64,000 nucleotides of DNA from Lelliottia sp. JS-SCA-14 (lineage in GTDB: Bacteria; Pseudomonadota; Gammaproteobacteria; Enterobacterales; Enterobacteriaceae). A model generated the notes under the pieces. It had not been told where the DNA came from and did no database searches. It was given only the letters and a program-made list of their open reading frames with translations. A program made the translations under genes and the position numbers. Shown piece by piece: positions 43,252 to 52,853 of this stretch; within the stretch, counting starts at the first letter, position 1; each line of letters starts with the position of its first letter. Where the stretch lies: contig NZ_CP141606.1 of NCBI RefSeq assembly GCF_035593345.1, positions 3,038,001-3,102,000 of the forward strand. Reading direction: 5' to 3'.

Positions 43252-44319
43252 TCATGCCAATTTTTTAATATATTCAATGGTTTTATTTGCACAACCTTCC
43301 CATGTATACTTTGCTAGGTTTTCTCCATAACCATGAACTGAGCACTGCAATTCGCCATTTAAGATACCTAGCATAGCTTTAGCAATCTCATCGAGATTTT
43401 CTGGGTCAAAATAAACTATGTAATCACTACCAACTTCTGGGATTGAAGCTCGTGATGATGCAGCAATAGGAAGATTGAAAGCCATAGCCTCAAGTACTGG
43501 CAATCCAAACCCTTCATACAGAGAAGGAAACAGTAACATTGATGCTTCAGAATAATATTTTCGCAGCTCCTCAAAAGTAACAAAACCGGTGAATCTAACT
43601 TTTGGATTACTTTTTAAAATACTATCGAATCCTTTTTCGGGAGAGTAAAAACCATCCGACTTCCCCACAATTACTAGCTCATAATCTGGGATTATAGGAG
43701 ATATTCTATTAAATGCCTCGATTGCTTTTTTGATATTTTTATGAGGTTTTATATTTCCAACGCATAGGATGTATTTTTTATCAATTTTAATATCTTCAGC
43801 ATTAAGATGAAATCCAGGATCAACCCCTAGTGGAACTGTACAAACTTTTGAATCATCTACATTCAGAAATTTTATTATTTCAGATTTAGAAAATTCAGAA
43901 ACTGTGAATATTAAATCGCTTAATCGAGATGCACGCTTCATCAATAAATTGATGTAACTGAAACCTAGAAAGTTGAAATTATCTCTAAATGCGTATGGAA
44001 ACATATCGTGAATCGTTACCACTCGTTTTTTGAATTTGTACCGCATTGGAAAAATGGGAGTGTTAAAATGTGGAGTCCAATATACATCAGCATGTGGTAA
44101 TTTTATGAGATATTCTATTTGTTCGAACGGAGAGAAAAACTTCGATTTGAAAATGATGTAATCATTCACCCCAAGTTTACGTATTACGTCAACTTGATCT
44201 TTATTGACTATGCATTTAATTTGGAATGAATCTTTTTGTAAAATTTCACGTAATAAATTACGAATATAAGTACCAATGCCAGAAGCATTAACCATTCTCG
44301 CATCTACTATAACAAGCAT
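43252..44319 (-). CDS. Glycosyltransferase family 4 (O-antigen), mannosyltransferase-like
   Basis: A 355-residue GT4 protein: N-terminal VDARMVNASGIGTYIRNLL, VTIHDMFPYAF, and C-terminal YILCVGNIKPHKNIKKAIEAF, FPSLYEGFGLPVLEAMAFNLPI with EX7E. This pattern (glycine-tyrosine start, HD motif, GNxxPHKN) is common in mannosyl- and rhamnosyltransferases of O-antigen clusters; with GDP-mannose genes nearby mannose is the better guess. An 86-bp non-coding AT-rich gap separates it from the upstream gene. Confidence 0.86.
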   Translation of the reverse strand: MLVIVDARMVNASGIGTYIRNLLREILQKDSFQIKCIVNKDQVDVIRKLGVNDYIIFKSKFFSPFEQIEYLIKLPHADVYWTPHFNTPIFPMRYKFKKRVVTIHDMFPYAFRDNFNFLGFSYINLLMKRASRLSDLIFTVSEFSKSEIIKFLNVDDSKVCTVPLGVDPGFHLNAEDIKIDKKYILCVGNIKPHKNIKKAIEAFNRISPIIPDYELVIVGKSDGFYSPEKGFDSILKSNPKVRFTGFVTFEELRKYYSEASMLLFPSLYEGFGLPVLEAMAFNLPIAASSRASIPEVGSDYIVYFDPENLDEIAKAMLGILNGELQCSVHGYGENLAKYTWEGCANKTIEYIKKLA

Positions 44320-44405
44320 TAGTATCCCTCATCAAATTAAGCCATATAGTTCACAACAATAAAATCGACTAGATAATTTTTTAGCCAAACCGAAATTTTG
44401 AATGG

Positions 44406-45464
44406 TTAAATTATTGAAATTTCTTCTATAAATCTCGCAGCTACTTTTTTTGAACTAAATTCATTGATGGTTTTTTCATATCCGTTTAAACCTAATTGTC
44501 GAGCTAACGATTGATTATCTAATAATTCGTTAATAGCAGATGATAATGCATTTACATTTGCCTCATCAATGAGAATACCATCTTTATAATTTTCTATAAG
44601 AAATTTAGGGCCTCCGCAGGAAAACGCAATAACAGGTTTTTTAAATGACCAGGCTTCAACAATCGTTCTACCAAATGTTTCTGGACCTCCATACAGGGAA
44701 ATAGAGGAATTAACTACAAGTGAAGCTATTCGATAATACTTCTCCATTTCTGAAGTATATTCAATAAAAGTCACTGTAGTTCCATTCTTTATTTTATCAG
44801 CTTCACTTTTAAGAAAGTCGTAATAATCCCTATCTACAATTTTACCTAAAATGTATAGCTTGCATTTTACATTTACTTCCGATAAGGCCCTAATTAAATA
44901 TTCTAATCCCTTCCACTTGGAAATCATCGCGGGGCAAACTATTACAGGATCAGTTTCAGATACATCATTATCAAGCATGTCCTCTTCCGGCAATTCAACT
45001 GGATTTGGAATAACTTTTGGTTTAATTTTATATGGGGCAAGGTAGTCAATAACAGCTGGGCTAGCAACATAAAAGCTTGCATTCTTTAATGCCCAGAAGA
45101 TTAACCCTCGAAATTTCCATTGGAAATCACGAACAAAAACCATTTTCTTTTTCTTTTTAATTCTGTTTGTTATAAGTACAAGTATTGCAACATAAAACGC
45201 AGCTTTATTTGTATTTGTAATGATAACGTCAGCTTGTTTTGCTTCATTTCTTAAACGATGTAAATCATTAAACAAACGTTGAATTTTGTTCCCTGTATGA
45301 GATTTTATGATTTCGATATTTGAAACTTCTAAGTTTCCAATATGGATATCATTTTCAGCAAAAACTGTCACGCTTTGAGTCTGGGCCAACTGTTTAGCAA
45401 TTACTTCAAGCGATCGTTCACTACCCCCATATCCAGAAGCATTAGAGATAAATAGAATTTTCAT
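44406..45464 (-). CDS. Glycosyltransferase family 4 (O-antigen)
   Basis: A 352-residue GT4 enzyme from ATG 45464, two bases after the stop of the upstream gene; the longer in-frame reading to 45497 would overlap that gene by 31 bp. Motifs: ISNASGYGGSERSLEVIAKQL at the acceptor domain, VCPAMISKWKGLEYLIRAL and ETFGRTIVEAWSFKKPVIAF (EX7E) in the donor domain. Donor unknown. The N-terminal lysine-rich stretch near residue 100 (RIKKKKKMV) is probably a membrane-contacting helix border. Confidence 0.85.
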   Translation of the reverse strand: MKILFISNASGYGGSERSLEVIAKQLAQTQSVTVFAENDIHIGNLEVSNIEIIKSHTGNKIQRLFNDLHRLRNEAKQADVIITNTNKAAFYVAILVLITNRIKKKKKMVFVRDFQWKFRGLIFWALKNASFYVASPAVIDYLAPYKIKPKVIPNPVELPEEDMLDNDVSETDPVIVCPAMISKWKGLEYLIRALSEVNVKCKLYILGKIVDRDYYDFLKSEADKIKNGTTVTFIEYTSEMEKYYRIASLVVNSSISLYGGPETFGRTIVEAWSFKKPVIAFSCGGPKFLIENYKDGILIDEANVNALSSAINELLDNQSLARQLGLNGYEKTINEFSSKKVAARFIEEISII

Positions 45465-45466
45465 TT

Positions 45467-46555
45467 TTATTTTTTTTCTCCAATCAAATCGATCCATTGC
45501 TTCAGTATATTATCAGAGGCAAACCTTGCTCGAGACTGTAAACAATTATCCGATAACTCTTGCAATAGTTTTTCGTTAGACATCAAATCAATTAGTTTAT
45601 CAGCGAAAATACTTAATTCGTCATCTTTAATAAGGAAACCGGTTTTACAATCTTCAATGACTTCCCCAGGTCCAGATGGAACATCGAATGATATGGAAGG
45701 AATGCGATAAATTAACCCTTCGATAAGAACCATTGACAACCCTTCATAAAATGAAGTTAGAACTTGCAATTTAGATTCTGCATATATTAGCCCGGGATTA
45801 TTAACAAATGAATCAATTACGACGTGATCAATCCTTTCGTTTATAATTCTTTGCTCTAAATGTTCTTTGAAAGGTCCTTCACCTATAATTCTCAACATAA
45901 AAGGCTTATCGAATTTTTTATTTACAATCGACCAAATATCAAGCAACCTATCGAAGCCCTTAACTTCCACAAATCTTCCAAGAGCAACAATTTGATTTTT
46001 TTTATAGGTATTTAGTAACATTCTATCGGCATGAGAAAAATCAAAAGGTGCGGGGTTATAGATTACTGTAACTTTCTTATTATGCCACAATGCGGCATCT
46101 TTATGAGTTAACGTGACTATCTCATCTGCAAAAATTTTTGAAAGGGAACGCCCACGTTTTGCCCATGACTCTTTTCTCAAGTAACTTGTGTGATCCCAGC
46201 AAACATATTTACAACGATTGAATAATTGAGGTAAAACAGTCCAGACAATAGAAGCCATTCCAACACTTACAAAACAATCGAAGTCATGTTTTTTTAAATA
46301 TTTATTAACTAGCCATATAGTTCTTACAATACGTAAATTTCTTGACAACGACTCAGACTTTTCTGGCTTGTCAATAAAAGTAACATTAATATCATCTCTT
46401 AATTTATAGGGAAACTCTTTTTCAACGGGATGTGAAAATGTGAGAATGTGCACATTGCAATAGTCGGCTAACTTATTAGCGATATCAATAGTAACCCTTT
46501 GTAGCCCTCCCTTATCGTATAAATCTATTGCAAAAAAACAAATTTTTTGTTTCAT
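45467..46555 (-). CDS. Glycosyltransferase family 4 (O-antigen), UDP-sugar type
   Basis: A 362-residue GT4 protein. FFAIDLYDKGGLQRVTIDIANKL and CWDHTSYL lie in the acceptor domain; VALGRFVEVKGFDRLLDIW and TSFYEGLSMVLIEGLIYRIPSISFDVPSGPGEVI in the donor domain. The EGLSMVLIEG and DVPSGPGEVI segments are characteristic of GT4 enzymes using UDP-Gal, UDP-GlcNAc or related donors, so it differs from the mannosyl-type paralogues beside it. It overlaps wzy by 4 bp. Confidence 0.85.
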   Translation of the reverse strand: MKQKICFFAIDLYDKGGLQRVTIDIANKLADYCNVHILTFSHPVEKEFPYKLRDDINVTFIDKPEKSESLSRNLRIVRTIWLVNKYLKKHDFDCFVSVGMASIVWTVLPQLFNRCKYVCWDHTSYLRKESWAKRGRSLSKIFADEIVTLTHKDAALWHNKKVTVIYNPAPFDFSHADRMLLNTYKKNQIVALGRFVEVKGFDRLLDIWSIVNKKFDKPFMLRIIGEGPFKEHLEQRIINERIDHVVIDSFVNNPGLIYAESKLQVLTSFYEGLSMVLIEGLIYRIPSISFDVPSGPGEVIEDCKTGFLIKDDELSIFADKLIDLMSNEKLLQELSDNCLQSRARFASDNILKQWIDLIGEKK

Positions 46556-47838
46556 ATCACACGGCCATTATATTTAGCATTTATAAGAAAAGATGCCATC
46601 AATAACAAGACAAAGATAATTGATGTACAATAATTAACAATAATAAATTCCCCTTTATATTGTAAGGCAAGTGATAAAAGAAAAAGAGCCAAAAGCAAAG
46701 TGTTCGATTTTTCCAAAATACATATTTTTTTTAGCCAATAGAACCAAACATAAACCATTGAGAGTATTAGAAAAATACCACCATAAAGTGTTGGCCTCAT
46801 ATAGCCAGCATCGGTAGCCATGTAATATGTTCCTTCTTCACTACCAGCATATAGCCCATCACCAAATATAAAGGTATGTTCTTGAAGCGCAAAATACATG
46901 CCTTTTAACTCATCTGTCGAAGCAGTAGATACTCCCCCAGTATCATTATATTTATAGATAATTTCAAATGCCCATGGGAGTACTTTTTCTTGTATAACAG
47001 CTAACTGATCAGGGAATGCCAAAAAAGAAAATAGCAGGGCAAGGCACCCAAACCCTATGAATATCATTAGTAATATGATGCTTCTTTTCTTAGAGAATCT
47101 GGAAAATGGATTAAAAATGAAGAGAAAAAATATGACCACACCTAAAATGGCTGTGCGGCTTATAAATATCGAAGACGCTGCTATGCATAGTAAAAGTATT
47201 GAAGTATAGAGAATTGATGTGTTTTTTTTCACAAAATCGTTTGCAAGCAAAATCAAAACAACACAAAAATAACAGGCTAATGCATAAAATTGCATACTTG
47301 ATAATGCAACTCCGCGTAATCCCTCAGATACAAGTGATGAGTTATTCGCATCATTATTTTGTAGCGTTTTTATAACTTCCGAAAATGAAGGAATGAGAAT
47401 GGCGGTGATGATGATTAGCGACTGAATTAATGTTATTCTATAAATATGTCGATTTATATCACTTAAGCTTTCAACTTTTTCTGAAATAAAAATGCAAACT
47501 GCGAATAAAGTTGCCACAATGCTAAATAGTAAAATCTTTGTCAGAGATACTAAGTAAGTTGTATCTATCCCCCCTTCAAAAAGGGTTCTGAAAGTAACTA
47601 GTGCCATAATTAATGAAAATGGCAAAATATATTTTAATGTGAAAGATGCGTATGCCTTGGATATTAAATTCCAATTTCCAGACAAGCGTTTAATGTTAAA
47701 GACAATGAAAAAGAGACTTAACAAAAATGCGCCGTAAAGTGCTGGTCCAACGCCAGGGATATAAAAATTAAAAACCCCCATAAATATAATCAAAGAAATG
47801 ACACATGAATGTAAAGTCAGCCTGTTTCTTTTTATCAT
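46552..47838 (-). CDS. wzy: O-antigen polymerase (Wzy-like)
   Basis: A 428-residue protein with about eleven hydrophobic helices and one larger extracytoplasmic loop (residues about 300-360, VLPWAFEIIYKYNDTGGVSTASTDELKG), the topology of Wzy enzymes that join undecaprenyl-linked repeat units in the periplasm. Wzy proteins share little sequence, so the call rests on topology, position between glycosyltransferase genes and the presence of Wzx and Wzz. Overlaps both neighbours by 4 bp. Confidence 0.8.
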   Translation of the reverse strand: MIKRNRLTLHSCVISLIIFMGVFNFYIPGVGPALYGAFLLSLFFIVFNIKRLSGNWNLISKAYASFTLKYILPFSLIMALVTFRTLFEGGIDTTYLVSLTKILLFSIVATLFAVCIFISEKVESLSDINRHIYRITLIQSLIIITAILIPSFSEVIKTLQNNDANNSSLVSEGLRGVALSSMQFYALACYFCVVLILLANDFVKKNTSILYTSILLLCIAASSIFISRTAILGVVIFFLFIFNPFSRFSKKRSIILLMIFIGFGCLALLFSFLAFPDQLAVIQEKVLPWAFEIIYKYNDTGGVSTASTDELKGMYFALQEHTFIFGDGLYAGSEEGTYYMATDAGYMRPTLYGGIFLILSMVYVWFYWLKKICILEKSNTLLLALFLLSLALQYKGEFIIVNYCTSIIFVLLLMASFLINAKYNGRVI

Positions 47839-48755
47839 TTAGTTAATTTATCCCTTAGCCAATATGGTTTAAATAACAGTGCAACACGATATATTAATTT
47901 ATTAATCATTGTTTTCTTCGTGCCTAGCACTAATGATAAACCTATACACAATGCATAAAATACTGCCTTTCTCAGATTTACAATTATGGTGCACTTTTCC
48001 TTAAATAAGTAAATATCTACTAATAGTCGTTGCTGCAAATGCCCAATATTGAAGAGTGAATGACCGGATTGTGAAATAGAATTTCCGACTCGATATTTTA
48101 CAGTTATAACATCCATGAAAAAGAGTTTCTCTCCAGCTTCAAGGATCCGTAACCATAGCGGTGAATCCTCTAGCATTAAAAATCTTTCATCTGCAAAGCC
48201 AACCTTCTCCATCATTGCTCTATTAATGAAAGCTGATGGCGCGCAAGCAAAGCCGCCCGCACTCGCTAAAAATTCTAATTGTTTTTCTCTAGATTGCTTG
48301 AGCTTACTTCTCTGTAATTTTGAAGGATACTGGCTATTGTTCGAGTTGTCTTTTGAAAAAGATTGCATTAGAGAAAATACAACACTATTGATATTATTTT
48401 TGCTAACAAAATTGACATTATCTGTAATACAACTAGGCATCAATACGTCGTCACCTGCGATTGACTTAATCCATTGCCCTTGCGATAATTTCCACGCTTT
48501 ATTTATATTCTTTGTTAGCCCAACATTATACTGTCCTACTATGACATGCGTGGAATTAAAAGCGAAACCATTAGATTCAAGCCAGTTATTAATCAAACAC
48601 ATCGTATCATCAAAAGAACAATCATCCGCAATAATCAACTCTATATTGCCCACTCCGTAATCTTGATTTTTTATGCTATCCAAGGTCTCAATAATAGTTG
48701 AACTTGAGTTATACGTAACCACACAAACTGTAATTAATTTTTTTTCAGCATTCAC
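47835..48755 (-). CDS. Glycosyltransferase family 2 (O-antigen)
   Basis: A 306-residue GT-A fold enzyme. The N-terminal domain has the classical ITVCVVTYNSSSTIIETLDSI, the first aspartate pair in IIADDCSFDD (44-45), and the metal-binding IAGDDVLMPSC near residue 98; WLRILE-type catalytic aspartate region near 200 (LEDSPLWLRILEAG). The C-terminal 40 residues are basic and hydrophobic, a membrane anchor. Inverting enzyme; donor unknown, with dTDP-Fuc3NAc one candidate. Confidence 0.87.
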   Translation of the reverse strand: MNAEKKLITVCVVTYNSSSTIIETLDSIKNQDYGVGNIELIIADDCSFDDTMCLINNWLESNGFAFNSTHVIVGQYNVGLTKNINKAWKLSQGQWIKSIAGDDVLMPSCITDNVNFVSKNNINSVVFSLMQSFSKDNSNNSQYPSKLQRSKLKQSREKQLEFLASAGGFACAPSAFINRAMMEKVGFADERFLMLEDSPLWLRILEAGEKLFFMDVITVKYRVGNSISQSGHSLFNIGHLQQRLLVDIYLFKEKCTIIVNLRKAVFYALCIGLSLVLGTKKTMINKLIYRVALLFKPYWLRDKLTK

Positions 48756-48776
48756 TGGCTAGCCCTTTCCGCACAA

Positions 48777-50036
48777 TCAGGAGTTTTCTTTAATGCCTTT
48801 CTGTAAACAGATATAAACCAAAATAAAATATACAATATAGTTTAATAAATATGCAATATTTGCACCTTGAGCACCAAACTCTTTTATACAAAAATATGAC
48901 ATTGTCACAAAAGTCACCGCAGCTGTAATTTCACATAATACGAAGAGTCTTGTTGCTCCTCTTGAAATCAAAGCGTATGCATAAAGCCAAGAAAGAATCT
49001 TTACAACATCGCCGCATAATTGTATGGAAAAAAGCTCTCTTGCATTTCTAAATGACTCAGTAAATAGAATAGAAAGCGCCATATCTCTAAACAGGTAAAT
49101 TATCAGTGCCATTAAAGCTACTGCAGGCATAACAATGTACGCTGTACTTTTTATCTCTTTTTTTAAACCTTCTGCCGATTTGATCGTCGACAACAAAGGG
49201 AGATAATAAATAGATAGTGACATAGTTATTACAGTTAAGTAGGTTTCAGAGATTTTCCATACGGCTTGCCAATATCCCGTAATCTCCCAACCTACTTCTG
49301 AAATAAGTAACTTACGAATTATGATCAATGCTGTCGGCATTGTGACCGCAGACACTACTGCCATAAGTACATAACCTAATACTATTTTAGAGTTTTCTTT
49401 ATCAATGCTCCCAAATAGATATTTTAACCGACACCATGGTTTGTGGATAGCAAATAGTAACATACCCAAACCTATAAGAGCATTTTGTATTGTTACGGCT
49501 ATCAATGCCCCTTGAATTCCGTATTTTACAACGAGACTCAACATAACAATTGACGATAGTACAACTGAAATCATGCCAAGTATTACGTATTGCTTATATA
49601 ACTTCTGACCGTTTAGAACAGAGTTAATAAATGTTCCTATCGCAGTAAAAGGTAACGAAAAGGCACTGGCAACTATAATCCATGAGTAAGTTTCTGTCTC
49701 GAACAAAAAATGTGAAACAAAAGATGAAAACAATAGAAGTATTGGCGCGATTATGCTGTATAAAATTATCGTCCATCTTATACTTACTCGCCACCAACTA
49801 GAGCATGCTTCGTAACCCTCAAGATGCTTCTCAGCGGTGAATTTCACCACGGATGTATTCACCGGAGAATTAATAAGACCAGTTATACTATTGATTAAAT
49901 TTTGCAACTGACCCAACATTGCAATACCTGTTGGGCCAGTGTAAATGGCGACTACTTTAGCAACTATAAATCCCGCAATCATACGGGATAATGTCAATAG
50001 CCCAGTAAAAAAGGTTACTGAAAGAAGCTTCCTCAT
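48777..50036 (-). CDS. wzx: O-antigen flippase, WzxE-like
   Basis: A 419-residue MOP-superfamily protein with about 12 helices that moves the completed undecaprenyl-PP-linked unit to the periplasmic side. It resembles WzxE of the enterobacterial common antigen pathway ([71 protein letters not shown]). Flippases of this type are typical of loci making units with an N-acetylated 6-deoxy-aminohexose, in line with the fdt genes next to it. It overlaps fdtB by 4 bp. Confidence 0.92.
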   Translation of the reverse strand: MRKLLSVTFFTGLLTLSRMIAGFIVAKVVAIYTGPTGIAMLGQLQNLINSITGLINSPVNTSVVKFTAEKHLEGYEACSSWWRVSIRWTIILYSIIAPILLLFSSFVSHFLFETETYSWIIVASAFSLPFTAIGTFINSVLNGQKLYKQYVILGMISVVLSSIVMLSLVVKYGIQGALIAVTIQNALIGLGMLLFAIHKPWCRLKYLFGSIDKENSKIVLGYVLMAVVSAVTMPTALIIIRKLLISEVGWEITGYWQAVWKISETYLTVITMSLSIYYLPLLSTIKSAEGLKKEIKSTAYIVMPAVALMALIIYLFRDMALSILFTESFRNARELFSIQLCGDVVKILSWLYAYALISRGATRLFVLCEITAAVTFVTMSYFCIKEFGAQGANIAYLLNYIVYFILVYICLQKGIKENS

Positions 50037-51136
50037 CCCATAAAACCATTCACTGCATTTATCACCATCTCAATTTCACTATCGGACATTGTTGGATCTA
50101 ATGGTATGGATAAAACTTCATTATGAATGGTTTCAGTTAAAGGAAGATGATAATGTTTTAGGTTATCGTATGCTTGTTGTTTATGGGGCGGGATTGGATA
50201 ATGTATCATCGTAGCGATGTTTTCATTTTGTAGATAACTAACCAATGCCTCTCTCCTCTTTGTTTTTAAGACAAACAGGTGCCAGACATGCCCTTGCTGG
50301 CTTGTTAGCTTTGGTAATTCGATATGTTCATTTTTTATTTCTTCTAAATATCTAGATGCAATCCGTTGTCTAATTTTTGTTTCATCTTCAATATATTTTA
50401 ACTTAACAGACAGCATTGCTGCTTGAATCTCATCCAGTCGGCTATTCGTACCAGTATAAATATTATGATATTTCTTATGAGAACCATAATTTCTCAAAGC
50501 AAATAATACCTCTGCTAACTTATCATCATTTGTTGTAATCGCGCCAGCATCACCCAATGCACCAAGGTTTTTACCAGGATAAAAACTAAATCCAGCAGCA
50601 TCTCCCCAATTCCCAGCTTTTTTATTATTAATATTTGCACCGTGCGCTTGAGCACAATCTTCTAGAACTAGAAGTTTATATTCATGAGCAATTTTCTGTA
50701 TATCGTTCATTGGAGAAATCTGTCCATAAAGATGAACAGGTAAAATTACTTTAGTTTTATCAGTAATAGCTTCAATAATACCTTTTGCATCTAAATTGAA
50801 AGTTTCTATATTTGGCTCAACTAATCTTGGGGTAAGATTATTTTCAGTTATTGCTAAGATAGACGCTATATACGTATTCGCAGGAACAATAACCTCATCA
50901 TTGTCCTTCAAGAGCCCCATTTCTTTCCAGGCTCTTAGTACTAATGTCAATGCATCTAATCCGTTTGCAACACCAATTGCATGTTTTGTCCCGCACCAAT
51001 CTGCAAAATCCTTTTCAAATTTTTTAAGCTCATCTCCCATGATATACCAGCCAGAATCGATTACTCGCGAACAAGCATCTTTAAGCTCTTCAGTATATCT
51101 AGAATTAATTCGTTTTAGATTCAAAAAATCAACCAT
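50033..51136 (-). CDS. fdtB: dTDP-3-keto-6-deoxyhexose 3-aminotransferase (FdtB/QdtB)
   Basis: A 367-residue PLP-dependent DegT/DnrJ/EryC1 family aminotransferase. PLP ligands are Asp160 ([10 protein letters not shown]) and the Schiff-base Lys189 ([14 protein letters not shown]). The sequence follows the FdtB/QdtB/TylB pattern ([11 protein letters not shown] start, [23 protein letters not shown]). It transfers an amino group from glutamate to C3 of the dTDP-3-keto sugar made by FdtA. Named fdtB because its partner isomerase has FdtA-type residues. Confidence 0.9.
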   Translation of the reverse strand: MVDFLNLKRINSRYTEELKDACSRVIDSGWYIMGDELKKFEKDFADWCGTKHAIGVANGLDALTLVLRAWKEMGLLKDNDEVIVPANTYIASILAITENNLTPRLVEPNIETFNLDAKGIIEAITDKTKVILPVHLYGQISPMNDIQKIAHEYKLLVLEDCAQAHGANINNKKAGNWGDAAGFSFYPGKNLGALGDAGAITTNDDKLAEVLFALRNYGSHKKYHNIYTGTNSRLDEIQAAMLSVKLKYIEDETKIRQRIASRYLEEIKNEHIELPKLTSQQGHVWHLFVLKTKRREALVSYLQNENIATMIHYPIPPHKQQAYDNLKHYHLPLTETIHNEVLSIPLDPTMSDSEIEMVINAVNGFMG

Positions 51137-51137
51137 T

Positions 51138-51596
51138 TTAATCTCCTTTTAAAATTAAATTAGCAGGATTACCCACAACTGTTGTATATGGTGCTACATT
51201 CTTTGTGACCACGGCCCCAGCGCCAACCATTGCCCCCTCACCAATAGTTATTCCTGGCAAAATTGTTGCATTTGCGCCAAGGGAAGCACCCTTTTTAATA
51301 ATAGTTCTGAGAAATTGTTCAGGATATTGTTTGGAGCGAGGATGTTTATCATTGGTAAACGCAACACAGGGGCCAATAAACACATCGTCTTCAATGGAAA
51401 TACCATCCCATAGAAATACTCCAGACTTCACTGTAACTCGATCACCTATTTTCACATCATTTTCTATAAATGTATGAGCGCAAATATTACAATCTTTTCC
51501 AATCACAGCCTGCGGTAATATAACCGCATATTGCCAGATAGTTGTCCCTGTACCTATCTGATCCGTCTGTACGTCACTCAAGTCATGGATTTTCAT
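51138..51596 (-). CDS. fdtC: Left-handed beta-helix N-acetyltransferase (FdtC-like)
   Basis: A 152-residue acetyltransferase made almost entirely of hexapeptide repeats (for example [28 protein letters not shown] and [25 protein letters not shown]), forming a trimeric beta-helix that acetylates the 3-amino group with acetyl-CoA. The internal [13 protein letters not shown] loop is that of the WxcM N-terminal/WbbJ-like subfamily. In some bacteria this domain is fused to an FdtA domain (WxcM, FdtD); here it is a separate gene overlapping fdtA by 4 bp. One-base gap to fdtB. The symbol rests on pathway context. Confidence 0.85.
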   Translation of the reverse strand: MKIHDLSDVQTDQIGTGTTIWQYAVILPQAVIGKDCNICAHTFIENDVKIGDRVTVKSGVFLWDGISIEDDVFIGPCVAFTNDKHPRSKQYPEQFLRTIIKKGASLGANATILPGITIGEGAMVGAGAVVTKNVAPYTTVVGNPANLILKGD

Positions 51597-51988
51597 TTTA
51601 ACCTCTCCACAAACTCTTCGTAATTTCGAATATAGTCACTCTCGTCATAAACATCACTTGCTAAAACTAATAGAATACAATCCTGTGAGTAATCATACAT
51701 TTCATGCCACATGTGTGGTTCGATAAGTAAACCCAGCGCTGGATTGTCTAGGAGTATTTCAACCTTTTCTTGCCCATCATCAAGCATAAACCGACAAGAA
51801 CCATTGACCGGAATAGCAAGCTGTCTCAACTCCTTATGTGCATGATATCCACGGCGAACATTATCCTGAGTGCCAAACATGTAATAAACACGTTTAATTT
51901 CAAATGGAACATTCTTTGCTTGTTCAAGAGCAACAAGCATGCCACGTTCATCTCCATGTTTTTGTAATGGGATCAATTCAACTTTCAT
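51593..51988 (-). CDS. fdtA: dTDP-4-oxo-6-deoxyglucose 3,4-ketoisomerase, FdtA-type
   Basis: A 131-residue single-cupin isomerase converting dTDP-4-keto-6-deoxyglucose to a dTDP-3-keto-6-deoxyhexose. Conserved His49 and His51 sit in GYHAHKEL, and [16 protein letters not shown] is the family C-terminal signature. Two residues matter for product stereochemistry: Arg15 (DERGMLV) and His95 ([10 protein letters not shown]). FdtA enzymes, which give the galacto product for Fuc3NAc, have Arg and His; QdtA enzymes have Tyr and Arg at these places. This favours dTDP-Fuc3NAc over dTDP-Qui3NAc. It overlaps rmlA by 11 bp. Confidence 0.9.
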   Translation of the reverse strand: MKVELIPLQKHGDERGMLVALEQAKNVPFEIKRVYYMFGTQDNVRRGYHAHKELRQLAIPVNGSCRFMLDDGQEKVEILLDNPALGLLIEPHMWHEMYDYSQDCILLVLASDVYDESDYIRNYEEFVERLK

Positions 51989-52853
51989 GTTTGTTTACCA
52001 GATTAATGAGATATTTCCCGTAATGATTTTTTTCTATTTTTTTTCCAAGCTGATACAATTCGTCATCCTGTAACCAACCATTGCGCCAAGCGATCTCTTC
52101 AGGGCAAGCAACCATCATGCCCTGGCGTTTCTGAACTGTTTCAACAAAACTACCGGCCTCAATGAGGCTGTCATGAGTACCGGTATCTAGCCATGCAAAT
52201 CCTCGCCCAAGGAGTTCAACATTTAAGGCATTACGCTTTAAATAAATTTCATTAACTGCCGTGATTTCTAATTCCCCTCGCGATGAGGGTTTTATATTCT
52301 TTGCTATTTCAATCACGCTATTGTCATAAAAATAAAGACCTGTTACTGCCCAATTTGATGTTGGTTTAACTGGCTTTTCCTCAATACTTATTGCTTGATA
52401 ATTTTGGTCAAAAGACACTACGCCAAACCGCTCGGGATCCATAACTTGATAGCCAAATACTGTTGCGCCGGTATTTCTTTCTGCTGCTGCTTTTAATTTA
52501 GGTGTAAAACCTTGGCCAAAAAATATATTATCACCAAGCACTAGACAGACTGAATCATCACCAATAAATGCTTCACCAATAATAAATGCCTGAGCGAGGC
52601 CATCTGGACTAGGCTGAATGGCATACTCAATTTTGATACCAAGATGATTACCGTCTCCAAGAAGACGCTGGAATCCAGCCTGGTCTTCAAGCGTAGTAAT
52701 GACTAGTATGTCTTTGATGCCTGCAAGCATCAAAACAGATAAAGGGTAATAAATCATTGGTTTGTCGTAAACAGGAAGGAGTTGTTTTGAAACCCCCATA
52801 GTAATGGGGTACAACCGCGTGCCTGAACCACCAGCTAAAATTATACCTTTCAT
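51978..52853 (-). CDS. rmlA: Glucose-1-phosphate thymidylyltransferase
   Basis: A 291-residue nucleotidyltransferase making dTDP-glucose from glucose 1-phosphate and dTTP; allosterically inhibited in the family by dTDP-sugars. Motifs: [42 protein letters not shown] in SIEEKPVKP, and [14 protein letters not shown]. It overlaps rmlB by 4 bp. The pathway branch RmlC-RmlD is absent, so the product feeds the Fdt enzymes rather than rhamnose. Confidence 0.95.
   Translation of the reverse strand: MKGIILAGGSGTRLYPITMGVSKQLLPVYDKPMIYYPLSVLMLAGIKDILVITTLEDQAGFQRLLGDGNHLGIKIEYAIQPSPDGLAQAFIIGEAFIGDDSVCLVLGDNIFFGQGFTPKLKAAAERNTGATVFGYQVMDPERFGVVSFDQNYQAISIEEKPVKPTSNWAVTGLYFYDNSVIEIAKNIKPSSRGELEITAVNEIYLKRNALNVELLGRGFAWLDTGTHDSLIEAGSFVETVQKRQGMMVACPEEIAWRNGWLQDDELYQLGKKIEKNHYGKYLINLVNKHES

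Noticed and set aside
39270..52853. The AT-rich block as a mobile island
   Set aside because: No integrase, transposase or flanking direct repeats; low GC is normal for enterobacterial O-antigen genes between galF and gnd.
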